Source of the DNA: Franconibacter helveticus LMG 23732
Lineage (GTDB): Bacteria; Pseudomonadota; Gammaproteobacteria; Enterobacterales; Enterobacteriaceae
Direction: 5' to 3'
Length of the DNA: 64,000 nucleotides
NCBI RefSeq assembly: GCF_000463115.2
Contig: NZ_AWFX01000057.1
Location: 256,428-320,427, forward strand
Every line of letters begins with the position of its first letter. Within the stretch, counting starts at the first letter, position 1. Shown piece by piece: positions 9,147 through 18,343 of the stretch. A program made the position numbers and the translations under genes. The notes under the pieces were generated by a model that ran no database searches, was not told the origin of the DNA, and worked only from the letters and a program-made list of their open reading frames with translations.

Positions 9147-9968
9147 TTAAATTCCGTCGCCGTATTCAAAACCGTGGTTGATGCCGTTGAAGTGCTGATC
9201 CATATCCATGGATGGCTTATCGCTTTCCGGCTTACCAACGATACGCGCCGGCACGCCCGCTGCCGTGGTGTGCGGCGGTACAGGTTGAAGCACAACCGAT
9301 CCCGCGCCAATTTTCGCACCGCGCCCTACCTCAATATTGCCAAGGATTTTCGCACCTGCGCCAATCATCACCCCTTCGCGAATTTTCGGGTGGCGGTCGC
9401 CGCTGGTTTTGCCGGTGCCGCCAAGCGTGACGGATTGCAAAATCGAAACGTCATCTTCCACTACCGCCGTTTCGCCAATCACTATTCCGGTTGCATGATC
9501 GAGCATGATGCCGCGCCCAATTTTCGCCGCCGGATGAATATCGACCTGAAAAGAGACCGAAACCTGATTTTGCAGGAAAATGGCGAGCGCCTGACGGCCC
9601 TGATTCCATAACCAGTGGCCGATGCGGTGCGCCTGGAGCGCATGAAAACCTTTAAGGTAAAGCAGCGGCGTAGAGTATTTATCCACCGCCGGGTCGCGCG
9701 TACGGACAGCCTGAATATCGCAGGCGGCGGAAGCTATCATTTCCGGGTCAGCGGCATAGGCTTCTTCCACAACTTCACGAATGGCGATAGCAGGCATAAT
9801 AGGCGAGGCAAGCTTGTTAGCGAGCATATAACTCAGGGCGCTGCCGAGATTTTCATGCTTGAGCAAGGTGGCATGGTAAAAACTGGCCAGCATCGGCTCA
9901 CAATCAGCAAGCGCACGAGCTTCGGCTTTAATATTATTCCAGACCAGACCCAGTTCTTCACACGGCAT
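9147..9968 (-). CDS. cysE: Serine O-acetyltransferase
   Basis: CysE makes O-acetylserine from serine and acetyl-CoA, the carbon skeleton for cysteine, and is feedback-inhibited by cysteine. The product is 273 residues, as in E. coli. An N-terminal helical domain is followed by a left-handed beta-helix of hexapeptide repeats (about 140-240) with the active-site block FQVDIHPAAKIGRGIMLDHA. The C-terminal tail GFEYGDGI, which docks with CysK, is intact. The frame is open for eight codons before the chosen ATG at 9968. It lies downstream of secB-gpsA in the same direction, after a 74-base gap that holds a hairpin. Confidence 0.98.
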   Translation of the reverse strand: MPCEELGLVWNNIKAEARALADCEPMLASFYHATLLKHENLGSALSYMLANKLASPIMPAIAIREVVEEAYAADPEMIASAACDIQAVRTRDPAVDKYSTPLLYLKGFHALQAHRIGHWLWNQGRQALAIFLQNQVSVSFQVDIHPAAKIGRGIMLDHATGIVIGETAVVEDDVSILQSVTLGGTGKTSGDRHPKIREGVMIGAGAKILGNIEVGRGAKIGAGSVVLQPVPPHTTAAGVPARIVGKPESDKPSMDMDQHFNGINHGFEYGDGI

Positions 9969-9994
9969 TGCTTTCTCCAGACAAACAAACAACG

Positions 9995-10016
9995 GCCGGT
10001 AAGCGATGTTACCGGC
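9995..10016. other. Intercistronic hairpin between gpsA and cysE
   Basis: GCCGGTAA (9995-10002) pairs with TTACCGGC (10009-10016) around a six-base loop. It sits in the secB-gpsA-cysE transcript. The T-rich tail (GCGTTTTTAT) is on the plus strand, so in the sense direction it looks like an attenuating or stabilising hairpin rather than a full terminator. Confidence 0.5.
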
Positions 10017-10042
10017 GCGTTTTTATAATTACGGACGTTCCG

Positions 10043-11062
10043 TCAGTGACTGCTTCGCTCATCCTTGCGCGCGCGACCAAGCAACGTTAATGCTGCCTCG
10101 CGGGCATTTTTTCCGCAATACAATACCTGATAAATTTCCTCGGTTATTGGCATTTCGACGCCAAAGCGGGCCGCCAGCTCCCGCACCTCTTTGGTGTTGC
10201 GGTAGCCTTCCACCACCTGGCCGATTTGCGTCTGCGCGCTCTGCACATCCATTCCCTGGCCCAGCATCATGCCAAAGCGGCGGTTGCGCGACTGGTTGTC
10301 GGTACAGGTGAGCACGAGGTCGCCCAGACCCGCCATCCCCATAAAGGTGCCTGGATCTGCGCCTAACGCCGCGCCAAGGCGTGTCATTTCAGCCAGGCCG
10401 CGCGTTATTAACGCTGTACGCGCATTCGCGCCAAAACCGATGCCGTCCGACATGCCTGCGCCGATGGCGATGACGTTTTTTACCGCGCCGCCCAGCTGCA
10501 CGCCGATAAAATCCGGATTGATATAGACACGAAAGCTTTTGCCGCAGTGCAGTAATTCCTGCAAATCATTTGCAAACGCTTCATCCGTAGCAGCAAGGGA
10601 AATGGCGGTCGGCAAACCGGCGGCCAGCTCTTTGGCGAAGGTCGGCCCGGAAATCACGGCAAGCGGGATCGCTTCGCCCAGCGCTTCGCGCGCCACATCC
10701 TGCAACAGACGTCCGGTTTCCGCTTCCAGCCCTTTCGTCGCCCAGACAACGCGAGCGTCCGGGCGCATTAACGGTTTAATCTGGCGCAGCACCTGATCAA
10801 AAACATGGCTTGGCACGACCACCAGAATATTGCGGCTGGCAGCCAGCGCGGCGGCTAAATCGCTTTCGGGGTGCAACGTATCAGGGAAAGGCACATCGGG
10901 GAGAAAAGCAGCGTTGCAGCGTTCTGCCTGCAACGTAGCGATATGCTCCGGGTTATGGCCCCACAAGACTACCTGGTGGCCGTTTCTCGCCAGCGTGATG
11001 GCGAGAGCGGTGCCGTACGAGCCGGCACCGATCACTGTCATTGACGCATTAACGGTGTTCAT
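10043..11062 (-). CDS. gpsA: Glycerol-3-phosphate dehydrogenase [NAD(P)+]
   Basis: GpsA reduces dihydroxyacetone phosphate to sn-glycerol-3-phosphate for phospholipid backbones in the cytoplasm. The 339 residues equal the E. coli length. An N-terminal Rossmann fold ([10 protein letters not shown] near residue 12) is followed by the helical catalytic domain with GLGDLVLTC and the lysine-containing A-V-K-N-V motif. Its start codon overlaps the secB stop by one base (TGATG), so the two are translationally coupled. Confidence 0.98.
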   Translation of the reverse strand: MNTVNASMTVIGAGSYGTALAITLARNGHQVVLWGHNPEHIATLQAERCNAAFLPDVPFPDTLHPESDLAAALAASRNILVVVPSHVFDQVLRQIKPLMRPDARVVWATKGLEAETGRLLQDVAREALGEAIPLAVISGPTFAKELAAGLPTAISLAATDEAFANDLQELLHCGKSFRVYINPDFIGVQLGGAVKNVIAIGAGMSDGIGFGANARTALITRGLAEMTRLGAALGADPGTFMGMAGLGDLVLTCTDNQSRNRRFGMMLGQGMDVQSAQTQIGQVVEGYRNTKEVRELAARFGVEMPITEEIYQVLYCGKNAREAALTLLGRARKDERSSH

Positions 11063-11535
11063 CAGGCATCCTGATGGTCTTGCGCACCTTCGCCTTCGCC
11101 AGCCTGCTGCTGTAAGTAATTCATGAACAGCGCATCGAAGTTAACCGGCGCGAGGTTCAGCTGCGGGAACGTACCGCGGGAAACCAGGCTGGTGATGCAT
11201 TCGCGGGCGTACGGGAAGAGGATGTTCGGGCAGTAAGCGCCAAGGCAGTGCGCCATCTGCGTGCCTTCAATGCCGCCTACGGAGAAAATACCCGCCTGCT
11301 GCACTTCACACAGGAAAGCGGTCTCTTCGCCAAGCGTAGCTGTTACCGTAACGCGCAGCACCACTTCAAACACATCGTCAGCAAGCTGGCTGGATGCGGT
11401 GTCCAGGTCCAGTTTGACTTCCGGCTGCCAGTCTTTCTGAAACACGTGCGGAGCATTCGGTGCTTCGAAAGAGATATCCTTGGTATAAACACGTTGAATC
11501 TGAAAGGTCATTTCAGTGTTGTTTTGTTCTGACAT
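11062..11535 (-). CDS. secB: Protein-export chaperone SecB
   Basis: SecB is a tetrameric cytosolic chaperone that keeps preproteins unfolded and delivers them to SecA. The 157-residue product is nearly identical to E. coli SecB through [21 protein letters not shown]. Only the acidic tail (EGAQDHQDA) is slightly longer. It is the first gene of the gpsA-cysE run and follows grxC-yibN in the same direction with a 53-base gap. Confidence 0.98.
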   Translation of the reverse strand: MSEQNNTEMTFQIQRVYTKDISFEAPNAPHVFQKDWQPEVKLDLDTASSQLADDVFEVVLRVTVTATLGEETAFLCEVQQAGIFSVGGIEGTQMAHCLGAYCPNILFPYARECITSLVSRGTFPQLNLAPVNFDALFMNYLQQQAGEGEGAQDHQDA

Positions 11536-11588
11536 GAGTGAACCCTTTTACGTTATGTCCTTAAAATCGCCGTCACGGCTAAAACGCA

Positions 11589-11840
11589 TTAGCGCAGAAG
11601 CGGATCGAGTCCACCACGTGCGTCCAGTGCATACAAGTCATCGCAGCCGCCGATATGCTGCGCGTCGATGAAAATCTGCGGCACGGTAGTGCGTCCGCTG
11701 CGCTTGATCATCTCTTCACGCTTCGCGGCATCGCCATCAATGGGCAACTCGATAAACGTCACCCCTTTGCTGGTCAGCAGCGCCTTTGCACGATGGCAAA
11801 ACGGGCAGGTGGCTTTGGTGTACATTTCAATGTTGGCCAT
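11589..11840 (-). CDS. grxC: Glutaredoxin 3
   Basis: GrxC reduces disulfides and glutathionylated proteins using glutathione. The 83-residue product is the E. coli length, with the thioredoxin-fold active site at residues 11-14 and the glutathione-binding TVPQ and GGCDDL motifs. The active site reads C-P-F-C instead of the usual C-P-Y-C. That is a conservative change, and both cysteines are intact. It lies directly downstream of yibN (18 bases) and upstream of secB, as in E. coli. Confidence 0.97.
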   Translation of the reverse strand: MANIEMYTKATCPFCHRAKALLTSKGVTFIELPIDGDAAKREEMIKRSGRTTVPQIFIDAQHIGGCDDLYALDARGGLDPLLR

Positions 11841-11858
11841 GACTTTACCTCTTGTAAG

Positions 11859-12290
11859 TTATTTACCACGCACCAGCGGCAGATTTTCGCCGCTCCAGCC
11901 CGCTACGCCCTCTTTCAGCACGTAAACCTGCTCGAAGCCTGCTTTGTTCAGCAACGAAGCGGGTTCCTGGGCCGCCATTCCGCTGGCGTCAATTACGATA
12001 ACCGGTTTCGCTTTGTGCTTTTCCAGTTCGCCAACGTTACCGGCTTTGATGTCGTTCGGCAGCACGTTAATCGCGCCGGAGATGTGACCTTTGCGGAAAT
12101 CGTCGCGCTGGCGAATATCCACCACCACCGCATCTTCTTTATTGATTAAACGGGTGGCTTCACCGCGGGTGATAACCTTCACTTTAGAGGTCAGCCCTTT
12201 GAAAGTGGTGTAAATCACCGCCGCCAGTAACGCAATCCACGCGATACTAAGTATGGGGTGACGGCTAACGAATTGCATAATTTCTTGCAT
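11859..12290 (-). CDS. yibN: Membrane-anchored rhodanese-like protein YibN
   Basis: This is a 143-residue protein with one N-terminal membrane helix (about 10-30) and a single cytoplasmic rhodanese fold. The loop that would carry the catalytic cysteine reads [13 protein letters not shown], so sulfurtransferase activity is unlikely. E. coli YibN has a related non-canonical loop, although it keeps one Cys a few residues later. I recall E. coli YibN being reported as a partner of the YidC insertase, which would fit its place beside secB. It is the first gene of yibN-grxC-secB-gpsA-cysE and is divergent from gpmM across 247 bases. Confidence 0.93.
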   Translation of the reverse strand: MQEIMQFVSRHPILSIAWIALLAAVIYTTFKGLTSKVKVITRGEATRLINKEDAVVVDIRQRDDFRKGHISGAINVLPNDIKAGNVGELEKHKAKPVIVIDASGMAAQEPASLLNKAGFEQVYVLKEGVAGWSGENLPLVRGK

Positions 12291-12537
12291 GGGGGGTACG
12301 GACTCCCGATGTGAGTGAAAAAAAAATCAGGTGAGGAGTATACCTGCGCGTTGTGTCAATTACAGCCAGTGGAAGAGAGGTTGTGCATTTTCTGCGGCGC
12401 GTTACGTAAAAAAGGATAAAAAGCGCCTTAAACCGCCTCTCGCCCTGCCCTTTTCTTTGATCTCCTGCGGCTATTCGCCCCGGCGCGGTGTAGTAAAGTT
12501 ACGCCAATTTTTGTCTTTAGCGCATGAGGTTGTCGCA

Positions 12538-14085
12538 ATGTCAGGTTCTAAAAAACCAATGGTGCTGGTGATACTGGATGGCTACGGCTACCGTGAAGAC
12601 CAGCAGGATAATGCTATTTTCAACGCCAAAACGCCGGTAATGGATGCGCTGTGGGCTACCCGTCCGCATACGCTTATAGATGCTTCCGGGCTGGAAGTGG
12701 GTTTGCCGGACCGCCAGATGGGCAACTCCGAAGTCGGCCACGTTAACCTCGGCGCGGGCCGTATTGTCTATCAGGATTTGACCCGTCTTGATGTAGAAAT
12801 TAAAGAACGTACCTTTTTCAGCAACCCGACGCTGACCGCCGCGGTAGATAAAGCCGTCGCCGCCGGTAAAGCAGTGCATATTATGGGCCTGCTCTCGGCG
12901 GGCGGCGTACACAGCCATGAAGATCACATCATGGCGATGGTGGAGCTTGCCGCCGCGCGCGGCGCGGAAAAGATTTTCCTGCATGCTTTCCTGGATGGCC
13001 GCGACACGCCGCCGCGTAGCGCCGAATCTTCCCTGAAAGCATTTGAAGATAAGTTCGCTTCGCTGGGCAAAGGGCGCGTGGCGACCATCATTGGCCGTTA
13101 TTTCGCCATGGACCGCGACAACCGCTGGGACCGCGTTGAGCTGGCTTATGATCTGCTGACTCAGGCGCACGGCGAATTTCAGGCGCAAAGCGCAGTGGCA
13201 GGCTTACAAGCCGCTTACGCGCGCGATGAAAACGATGAATTTGTTAAGCCGACAGTGATCCGTAAAGCAGGCGATGTTGATTCCGCCATGGAAGACGGCG
13301 ACGCGTTGATTTTCATGAATTTCCGTGCTGACCGCGCCCGCCAGATCACCCGCGCGTTTGTAAACGCTAACTTCGACGGTTTCGCCCGTAAGAAAGTGGT
13401 CAAATTTAGCGATTTCGTCATGCTTACCGAATATGCGGCAGACATCAAAACCGCCTGCGCTTATCCGCCCGCCTCGCTTGCGAATACCTTTGGCGAATGG
13501 ATGGCGAAGCATAACAAAACGCAGCTGCGTATCTCCGAAACTGAGAAATATGCCCACGTTACGTTCTTCTTTAACGGCGGCGTGGAAGAGCCGTTCCCGG
13601 GCGAAGATCGCACGTTAATCAACTCGCCCAAAGTCGCCACTTATGACCTGCAACCGGAGATGAGTTCGGCCGAGCTGACGGAAAAGTTAGTCGCGGCTAT
13701 CGGGAGCGGCAACTATGACGCCATTATCTGTAACTACCCGAACGGCGATATGGTCGGCCATACAGGCGTTTTCGAGGCGGCCGTGAAAGCAGTGGAAACG
13801 CTGGATAACTGCATCGCCCAGATTACCGACGCGGTGCTCAGCGCAGGCGGCCAGTTGCTCATTACCGCCGATCACGGCAACGCCGAGCAGATGCGCGACC
13901 CGTCCACCGGTCAGGCGCATACGGCGCACACTAACCTGCCGGTGCCGCTGATTTACGTTGGCGATAAGCAGTTGAAAGCGGTAGAAGGCGGCAAACTTTC
14001 CGATATCGCGCCGACCATGCTTACGCTGATGGGGATGGAAATCCCGCAAGAGATGACTGGCAAGCCGCTGTTCATCGTGGAATAA
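12538..14085 (+). CDS. gpmM: Cofactor-independent phosphoglycerate mutase
   Basis: GpmM interconverts 3- and 2-phosphoglycerate using two Mn ions and a phosphoserine intermediate. From the ATG at 12538 the product is 515 residues, against 514 in E. coli. Metal ligand D14 (VILDGYG), nucleophile S64 (MGNSEVGH), the substrate loop HSHEDHI and the C-terminal [11 protein letters not shown] are all present. The frame stays open 69 codons upstream, but that part is not conserved. It is followed within ten bases by envC, so the two are probably cotranscribed. Confidence 0.98.
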   Translation: MSGSKKPMVLVILDGYGYREDQQDNAIFNAKTPVMDALWATRPHTLIDASGLEVGLPDRQMGNSEVGHVNLGAGRIVYQDLTRLDVEIKERTFFSNPTLTAAVDKAVAAGKAVHIMGLLSAGGVHSHEDHIMAMVELAAARGAEKIFLHAFLDGRDTPPRSAESSLKAFEDKFASLGKGRVATIIGRYFAMDRDNRWDRVELAYDLLTQAHGEFQAQSAVAGLQAAYARDENDEFVKPTVIRKAGDVDSAMEDGDALIFMNFRADRARQITRAFVNANFDGFARKKVVKFSDFVMLTEYAADIKTACAYPPASLANTFGEWMAKHNKTQLRISETEKYAHVTFFFNGGVEEPFPGEDRTLINSPKVATYDLQPEMSSAELTEKLVAAIGSGNYDAIICNYPNGDMVGHTGVFEAAVKAVETLDNCIAQITDAVLSAGGQLLITADHGNAEQMRDPSTGQAHTAHTNLPVPLIYVGDKQLKAVEGGKLSDIAPTMLTLMGMEIPQEMTGKPLFIVE

Positions 14086-14094
14086 TCCCTCCCC

Positions 14095-15378
14095 ATGAGG
14101 GGAAAGGCGATTTTTTCAATAACATGGGCCGCACAGCCGAAACGGCATTCGCTGCGGTCTTTGATCTACGCCAGCGCGCTCAGCGCTGGCGTATTGTTAT
14201 GCCCGCTCTCCGCCCACGCGGATGACCGCGACCAGCTTAAATCCATTCAGCAGGACATCGCCGCCAAAGAACGGGCGGTACGCCAGCAACAGCAGCAGCG
14301 CGCTAAACTGCTCGCCCAGCTAAAAGAGCAGGAGCAGGCGATTGCCGCCGCAGCCCGCAAGCTGCGTGAAACGCAAACCACCCTGACGCAGCTCAACCGC
14401 CAGATTGACGAGATGAACGCCTCCATCGCGAAGCTTGAGCAGCAAAAAGCCTCGCAGGAACGCAACCTGGCGGCCCAGCTTGACGCCTCTTTCCGCCAGG
14501 GCCAGCACTCCGGCTTACAGATGATCCTGAGCGGTGAGGAGAGCCAGCGCGGTCAGCGCCTGCAAGCTTACTTCGGCTATCTTAACGAGGCGCGGCAAGA
14601 AACCATCGCGCAGTTAAAGCAAACCCGCGAAGAGGTTGCCTCGCAAAAGGCGGAGCTGGAAGAAAAGCAGAGCCAGCAGCAAACGCTGCTTTACGAACAG
14701 CAGGCACAGCAGGCAAAGCTTGAGCAAGCGCGCAACGAGCGCAAAAAAACCCTTTCCGGCCTCGAGTCTTCCATCCAGCAGGGGCAGGCGCAGCTGAGCG
14801 AGCTGCGGCAGAATGAATCGCGCCTGCGCGATCGCCTCGCCCGCGCTGAAGCGGCGGCGCGTGCGCGTGCTGAAAAAGAGGCGCGTGAAGCGGAGCAGGT
14901 ACGCAGCCGCCAGCAGGAAGCTTCCCGTAAAGGCACCACCTATAAGCCATCTGAGAGCGAGCGCTCACTTATGGCGCGCACCGGCGGGCTGGGCTCACCC
15001 AACGGTCAGGCATACTGGCCGGTTCGCGGTCCGCTGCTGCATCGCTATGGCGAACAGCTGCAAGGTGAGCTACGTTGGAAAGGCATCGTTATTGGCGCGT
15101 CCGAAGGCACGGAAGTGAAAGCGGTGGCGGATGGGCGCGTTATTCTTGCCGACTGGCTCCAGGGCTACGGTCTGGTGGTTGTAGTGGAACATGGTAAAGG
15201 CGATATGAGCCTTTATGGCTACAACCAGAGCGCGCTGGTCAGCGTAGGCGCGCAGGTGCGCGCCGGGCAACCTGTTGCGCTGGTTGGCAGCAGCGGCGGC
15301 CAGGGCCGGCCTTCGCTCTATTTCGAAATTCGTCGCCAGGGTCAGGCCGTCAATCCACAACCATGGTTGGGAAGATAA
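14095..15378 (+). CDS. envC: Murein hydrolase activator EnvC
   Basis: EnvC is a periplasmic FtsEX-recruited activator of the amidases AmiA and AmiB, needed for daughter-cell separation. The 427 residues comprise a signal sequence (cleavage after SAHA, about residue 42), a long coiled coil rich in Gln, Glu and Arg (about 45-285) and a C-terminal LytM domain (about 305-425). That domain lacks the metal-binding histidines (MSLYGYNQSAL), as is normal for EnvC. The ATG at 14095 has no convincing Shine-Dalgarno and gives eight residues more than E. coli. The AGGGGAAAGG just inside the frame hints that the true start may lie slightly downstream at a non-ATG codon. Confidence 0.95.
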   Translation: MRGKAIFSITWAAQPKRHSLRSLIYASALSAGVLLCPLSAHADDRDQLKSIQQDIAAKERAVRQQQQQRAKLLAQLKEQEQAIAAAARKLRETQTTLTQLNRQIDEMNASIAKLEQQKASQERNLAAQLDASFRQGQHSGLQMILSGEESQRGQRLQAYFGYLNEARQETIAQLKQTREEVASQKAELEEKQSQQQTLLYEQQAQQAKLEQARNERKKTLSGLESSIQQGQAQLSELRQNESRLRDRLARAEAAARARAEKEAREAEQVRSRQQEASRKGTTYKPSESERSLMARTGGLGSPNGQAYWPVRGPLLHRYGEQLQGELRWKGIVIGASEGTEVKAVADGRVILADWLQGYGLVVVVEHGKGDMSLYGYNQSALVSVGAQVRAGQPVALVGSSGGQGRPSLYFEIRRQGQAVNPQPWLGR

Positions 15379-15381
15379 GTT

Positions 15382-16329
15382 TTGCTTTATTTGCGTCGTC
15401 TTGTTGTTGCTTTTGCCGGTATGCTGGCGCTTGTCGCCCCGGTTTTCGCCGGTAAACTCGCCCTGGTGATCGATGACTTTGGTTATCGTCCCCATAATGA
15501 AAACCAGGTGCTGGCGCTGCCGCCCGCCGTTTCCGTCGCCGTCTTACCGAACGCGCCCCATGCCCGTGAAATGGCGACCAAAGCGCACAACGCAGGTCAC
15601 GAGGTGCTGATCCATCTGCCAATGGCGCCGCTTAGCAAGCAGCCTCTGGAAAAAGATACGCTGCGCCCGGAGATGAGCAGCGATGAGATAGAGCGCATCG
15701 TGCAGGACGCGGTAAACAAAGTGCCTTATGCGGTCGGGATGAATAACCATATGGGCAGCGCCATGACCTCCAGCCTTTTTGGCATGCAGAAGGTGATGCA
15801 GGCCCTGAAGCGCTACAACCTCTATTTCCTCGACAGCATGACTATCGGCAACAGCCAGTCGATGCGCGCCGCCGCAGGCACTGGCGTGAAGGTAATCAAA
15901 CGCAAAGTCTTTCTTGATGACTCGCAAAACGAGGCGGATATTCGCTTCCAGTTTAACCGGGCCATCGCCATCGCGCGGCGCAGCGGTTCAGCTATCGCTA
16001 TCGGTCATCCCCACCCGACGACCGTGCGGGTATTGCAGCAGATGGTTTATAACCTGCCGCCGGATATTACGCTTGTGCGCGCAGGCAGCTTACTCAACGA
16101 ACCGCCAACGGACACGTCAACGCCGAACCTTACGCCGCCCGGCCAGCCAGCGCCCGCCGCCGCGAAAAACCCCTTCCGCGGCGTGAAATTTTGTAAACCC
16201 AAACAGCCGCCGCAGCCCGTTTACGCTACGCGCTTTTTTAGCGTGATAAGCGAAAGCGTAGGTCAGAGCAACCTGGTCACCTACTTCCAGCATCAATGGC
16301 AGGGCTGGGGACAGAGTAAAACGAAATAA
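15382..16329 (+). CDS. yibQ: Divergent polysaccharide deacetylase family protein YibQ
   Basis: The product is 315 residues with an N-terminal signal peptide (to about FAG, residue 24). The divergent polysaccharide-deacetylase (DUF610) domain carries IDDFGYRPHNENQ, HLPMAPL, NNHMGS and IGHPHP. The start is a TTG, chosen because it aligns with the E. coli start; AAGATAAG precedes it. It begins three bases after envC ends, so it belongs to the gpmM-envC-yibQ run. A periplasmic role in cell-wall or glycan handling is inferred from the neighbours; the substrate is unknown. Confidence 0.94.
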   Translation: MLYLRRLVVAFAGMLALVAPVFAGKLALVIDDFGYRPHNENQVLALPPAVSVAVLPNAPHAREMATKAHNAGHEVLIHLPMAPLSKQPLEKDTLRPEMSSDEIERIVQDAVNKVPYAVGMNNHMGSAMTSSLFGMQKVMQALKRYNLYFLDSMTIGNSQSMRAAAGTGVKVIKRKVFLDDSQNEADIRFQFNRAIAIARRSGSAIAIGHPHPTTVRVLQQMVYNLPPDITLVRAGSLLNEPPTDTSTPNLTPPGQPAPAAAKNPFRGVKFCKPKQPPQPVYATRFFSVISESVGQSNLVTYFQHQWQGWGQSKTK

Positions 16330-16330
16330 T

Positions 16331-16359
16331 AAAAAAGCCCGCTCAACGCGGGCCTTTTT
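16331..16359. terminator. Bidirectional terminator yibQ / glycosyltransferase
   Basis: GCCCGC (16337-16342) pairs with GCGGGC (16348-16353) around a five-base loop. Six A precede the stem and five T follow it, so it works for both the plus-strand yibQ and the minus-strand glycosyltransferase. Confidence 0.88.
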
Positions 16360-16360
16360 A

Positions 16361-17158
16361 TTAGCGGATAAGGTGAGAGTCGGAAGCCGTTTTTACATCT
16401 GTGCGCTTCTTGTCGTAAGCGTACCAGGCTTTGAAATATTTAAGGAAACTATAAAAAGCGGCATAGAGCCCGGTCACCAGCCCCACTTTTCCCTCTCGCC
16501 ATGCGCCGCTAAATAAATACCATTTAAAAAAGGCGCCGATAGCGCTTATTACGCCGCGCAACAGCGAAGGTTTAACATATTTATATTTTACCAGCCGGCT
16601 GGTATAGCCATTCAACTTGTTAAACACCTCATGGAGAGAGAAAAAAGTGTCGTGGCGAACATAGCCCGGTATTTTTACCGCGTGTATATTTCCCTCAACT
16701 TTATCATCCACGGGGCGATCGTTAAAACGGGCCTGTCGTCGGTTAAAAAGACGCACGGGGAAATCAGGCGAAGATACAGGATATATAGTTCTCACCGGCT
16801 GCCCTAAGACATGCCAGTACCGTGAAAGACGCCAGGCTTTATCCGGCGCGGGGGTCTCGCCCGCCTTAAGCGCGAGAATAAAATCCACGGTTTCTTTATC
16901 AAGAATTTCATCGCTGTCCATACACAATACCCAGTCGTTTTTAGCCAGCGCAATAGCGTGATTCATCTGCTGGCCATGCATGGCATAAGGATGCGTATGG
17001 GGAGTAATGTCATATTCCTGACATATTTTTAACGTTTCATCCGTGCTTCCGGAATCAAGCACTACGATTTCATCTGCAACGATAATTAACGGAGGTAATA
17101 CCTCACGTAATAATCGGGCGGAATTACAGGTAAGCAGACAGACGGATAGCTTGAGCAT
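16361..17158 (-). CDS. GT2 glycosyltransferase, WaaE-like (LPS core)
   Basis: This is a 265-residue GT-A type glycosyltransferase. The UDP-sugar binding block is ADEIVVLDSGSTDETL near residue 30, the metal-binding MDSDEIL near residue 86, and an amphipathic C-terminal region ends YKYVKPSLLRG...WREGKVGL. The pattern is that of WaaE/KdtX, which adds beta-glucose to heptose I of the LPS core, and a second, more typical waaE lies at 32869. The start at 17158 gives MLKLSVCLLTCN; a TTG seven codons upstream is possible, and neither has a good Shine-Dalgarno. In E. coli this spot between yibQ and tdh holds waaH. G+C is about 44% in the parts I counted, below its neighbours, which suggests acquisition. 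The acceptor is unknown. Confidence 0.8.
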   Translation of the reverse strand: MLKLSVCLLTCNSARLLREVLPPLIIVADEIVVLDSGSTDETLKICQEYDITPHTHPYAMHGQQMNHAIALAKNDWVLCMDSDEILDKETVDFILALKAGETPAPDKAWRLSRYWHVLGQPVRTIYPVSSPDFPVRLFNRRQARFNDRPVDDKVEGNIHAVKIPGYVRHDTFFSLHEVFNKLNGYTSRLVKYKYVKPSLLRGVISAIGAFFKWYLFSGAWREGKVGLVTGLYAAFYSFLKYFKAWYAYDKKRTDVKTASDSHLIR

Positions 17159-17274
17159 AGTTTTAACAAAGTTAAACAAAGCATGAACAGACTATATTAA
17201 GCAAATTGCTAAAAAGCGATGCTGAATTTGTGCGATTGCGGATTGGTTGTGATAAGGGTCATAATAACGAATAA

Positions 17275-17296
17275 AAAAGCGCCCGCAGGCGCTTTT
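17275..17296 (-). terminator. Intrinsic terminator of kbl-tdh
   Basis: The nine-base arms AAAAGCGCC (17275-17283) and GGCGCTTTT (17288-17296) enclose loop CGCA. Six T follow on the minus strand, just past the tdh stop. Confidence 0.9.
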
Positions 17297-17305
17297 GTCA
17301 TCATT

Positions 17306-18334
17306 TTAGTTATTCCAGTTAAGGATAACCTTACCTGACTGCCCGGAACGCATGGCGTCGAAGCCTTTTTGGAAATCATCAATGGAATAGTGGTGCGTGA
17401 TAAGCGGCGTCAGGTCGAGGCCAGACTGAATCAGCGCCGCCATCTTATACCAGGTTTCAAACATCTCACGGCCGTAAATACCTTTAATAAACAGGCCTTT
17501 GAAGATAACTTTGTTCCAGTCGATGGTCATCTCCGAGGACGGAATCCCCAGCATGGCGATACGCCCGCCGTGGTTCATGGTGTCAAGCATGGTGCGAAAC
17601 GCCGGCGCCGCGCCGGACATCTCCAGCCCCACGTCAAACCCTTCGGTCATGCCCAGCTCGTCCATCACATCTTTCAGGTCTTCCTGAGCGACGTTGACCG
17701 CGCGCGTTACGCCCATCTTGCGCGCCAGCTCAAGACGGTACTCATTCACATCAGTGATAACCACATTGCGTGCGCCAACGTGTTTCGCCACGGCGGCCGC
17801 CATGATGCCAATCGGGCCTGCGCCAGAAACCAGCACATCCTCGCCCACAAGGTCAAAGGAGAGCGCGGTATGCACCGCATTACCGAACGGGTCGAAAATA
17901 GACGCCAAGTCGTCAGAGATGTTGTCCGGAATTTTGAAGGCGTTAAAGGCCGGGATCACCAGATATTCCGCGAAGGAGCCCGGGCGGTTAACGCCCACGC
18001 CAACGGTGTTGCGGCAAAGGTGCGTGCGCCCGCCGCGGCAGTTACGGCAGTGGCCGCAGGTGATATGCCCTTCGCCGGATACGCGGTCGCCAATTTCAAA
18101 GCCTTTGACTTCCTGGCCGATGCCAACCACTTCGCCAACATATTCATGGCCCACCACCATCGGCACCGGGATAGTCTTTTGTGACCATTCATCCCAGTTA
18201 TAAATGTGCACGTCAGTGCCGCAGATAGCGGATTTGCGAATTTTAATCAGCAGATCGTTATGACCCATCTCTGGCACCGGCGCGTCGGTCATCCAGATGC
18301 CTTCTTCCGCTTTCAGTTTCGCTAATGCTTTCAT
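17306..18334 (-). CDS. tdh: L-threonine 3-dehydrogenase
   Basis: Tdh oxidises threonine to 2-amino-3-ketobutyrate with NAD and is a zinc-dependent medium-chain dehydrogenase. The 342 residues carry the catalytic-zinc site ([23 protein letters not shown]), the structural four-cysteine lobe ([15 protein letters not shown]) and the NAD-binding GAGPIG. It sits nine bases after kbl in the same operon. Together they turn threonine into glycine and acetyl-CoA. From family knowledge the operon is leucine/Lrp controlled; no site was identified here. Confidence 0.98.
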   Translation of the reverse strand: MKALAKLKAEEGIWMTDAPVPEMGHNDLLIKIRKSAICGTDVHIYNWDEWSQKTIPVPMVVGHEYVGEVVGIGQEVKGFEIGDRVSGEGHITCGHCRNCRGGRTHLCRNTVGVGVNRPGSFAEYLVIPAFNAFKIPDNISDDLASIFDPFGNAVHTALSFDLVGEDVLVSGAGPIGIMAAAVAKHVGARNVVITDVNEYRLELARKMGVTRAVNVAQEDLKDVMDELGMTEGFDVGLEMSGAAPAFRTMLDTMNHGGRIAMLGIPSSEMTIDWNKVIFKGLFIKGIYGREMFETWYKMAALIQSGLDLTPLITHHYSIDDFQKGFDAMRSGQSGKVILNWNN

Positions 18335-18343
18335 CTCACATCC

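Noticed and set aside
14095-15378. EnvC as a broken LytM peptidase because metal-binding histidines are missing
   Set aside because: EnvC is naturally degenerate and acts as an amidase activator; E. coli EnvC has the same feature.
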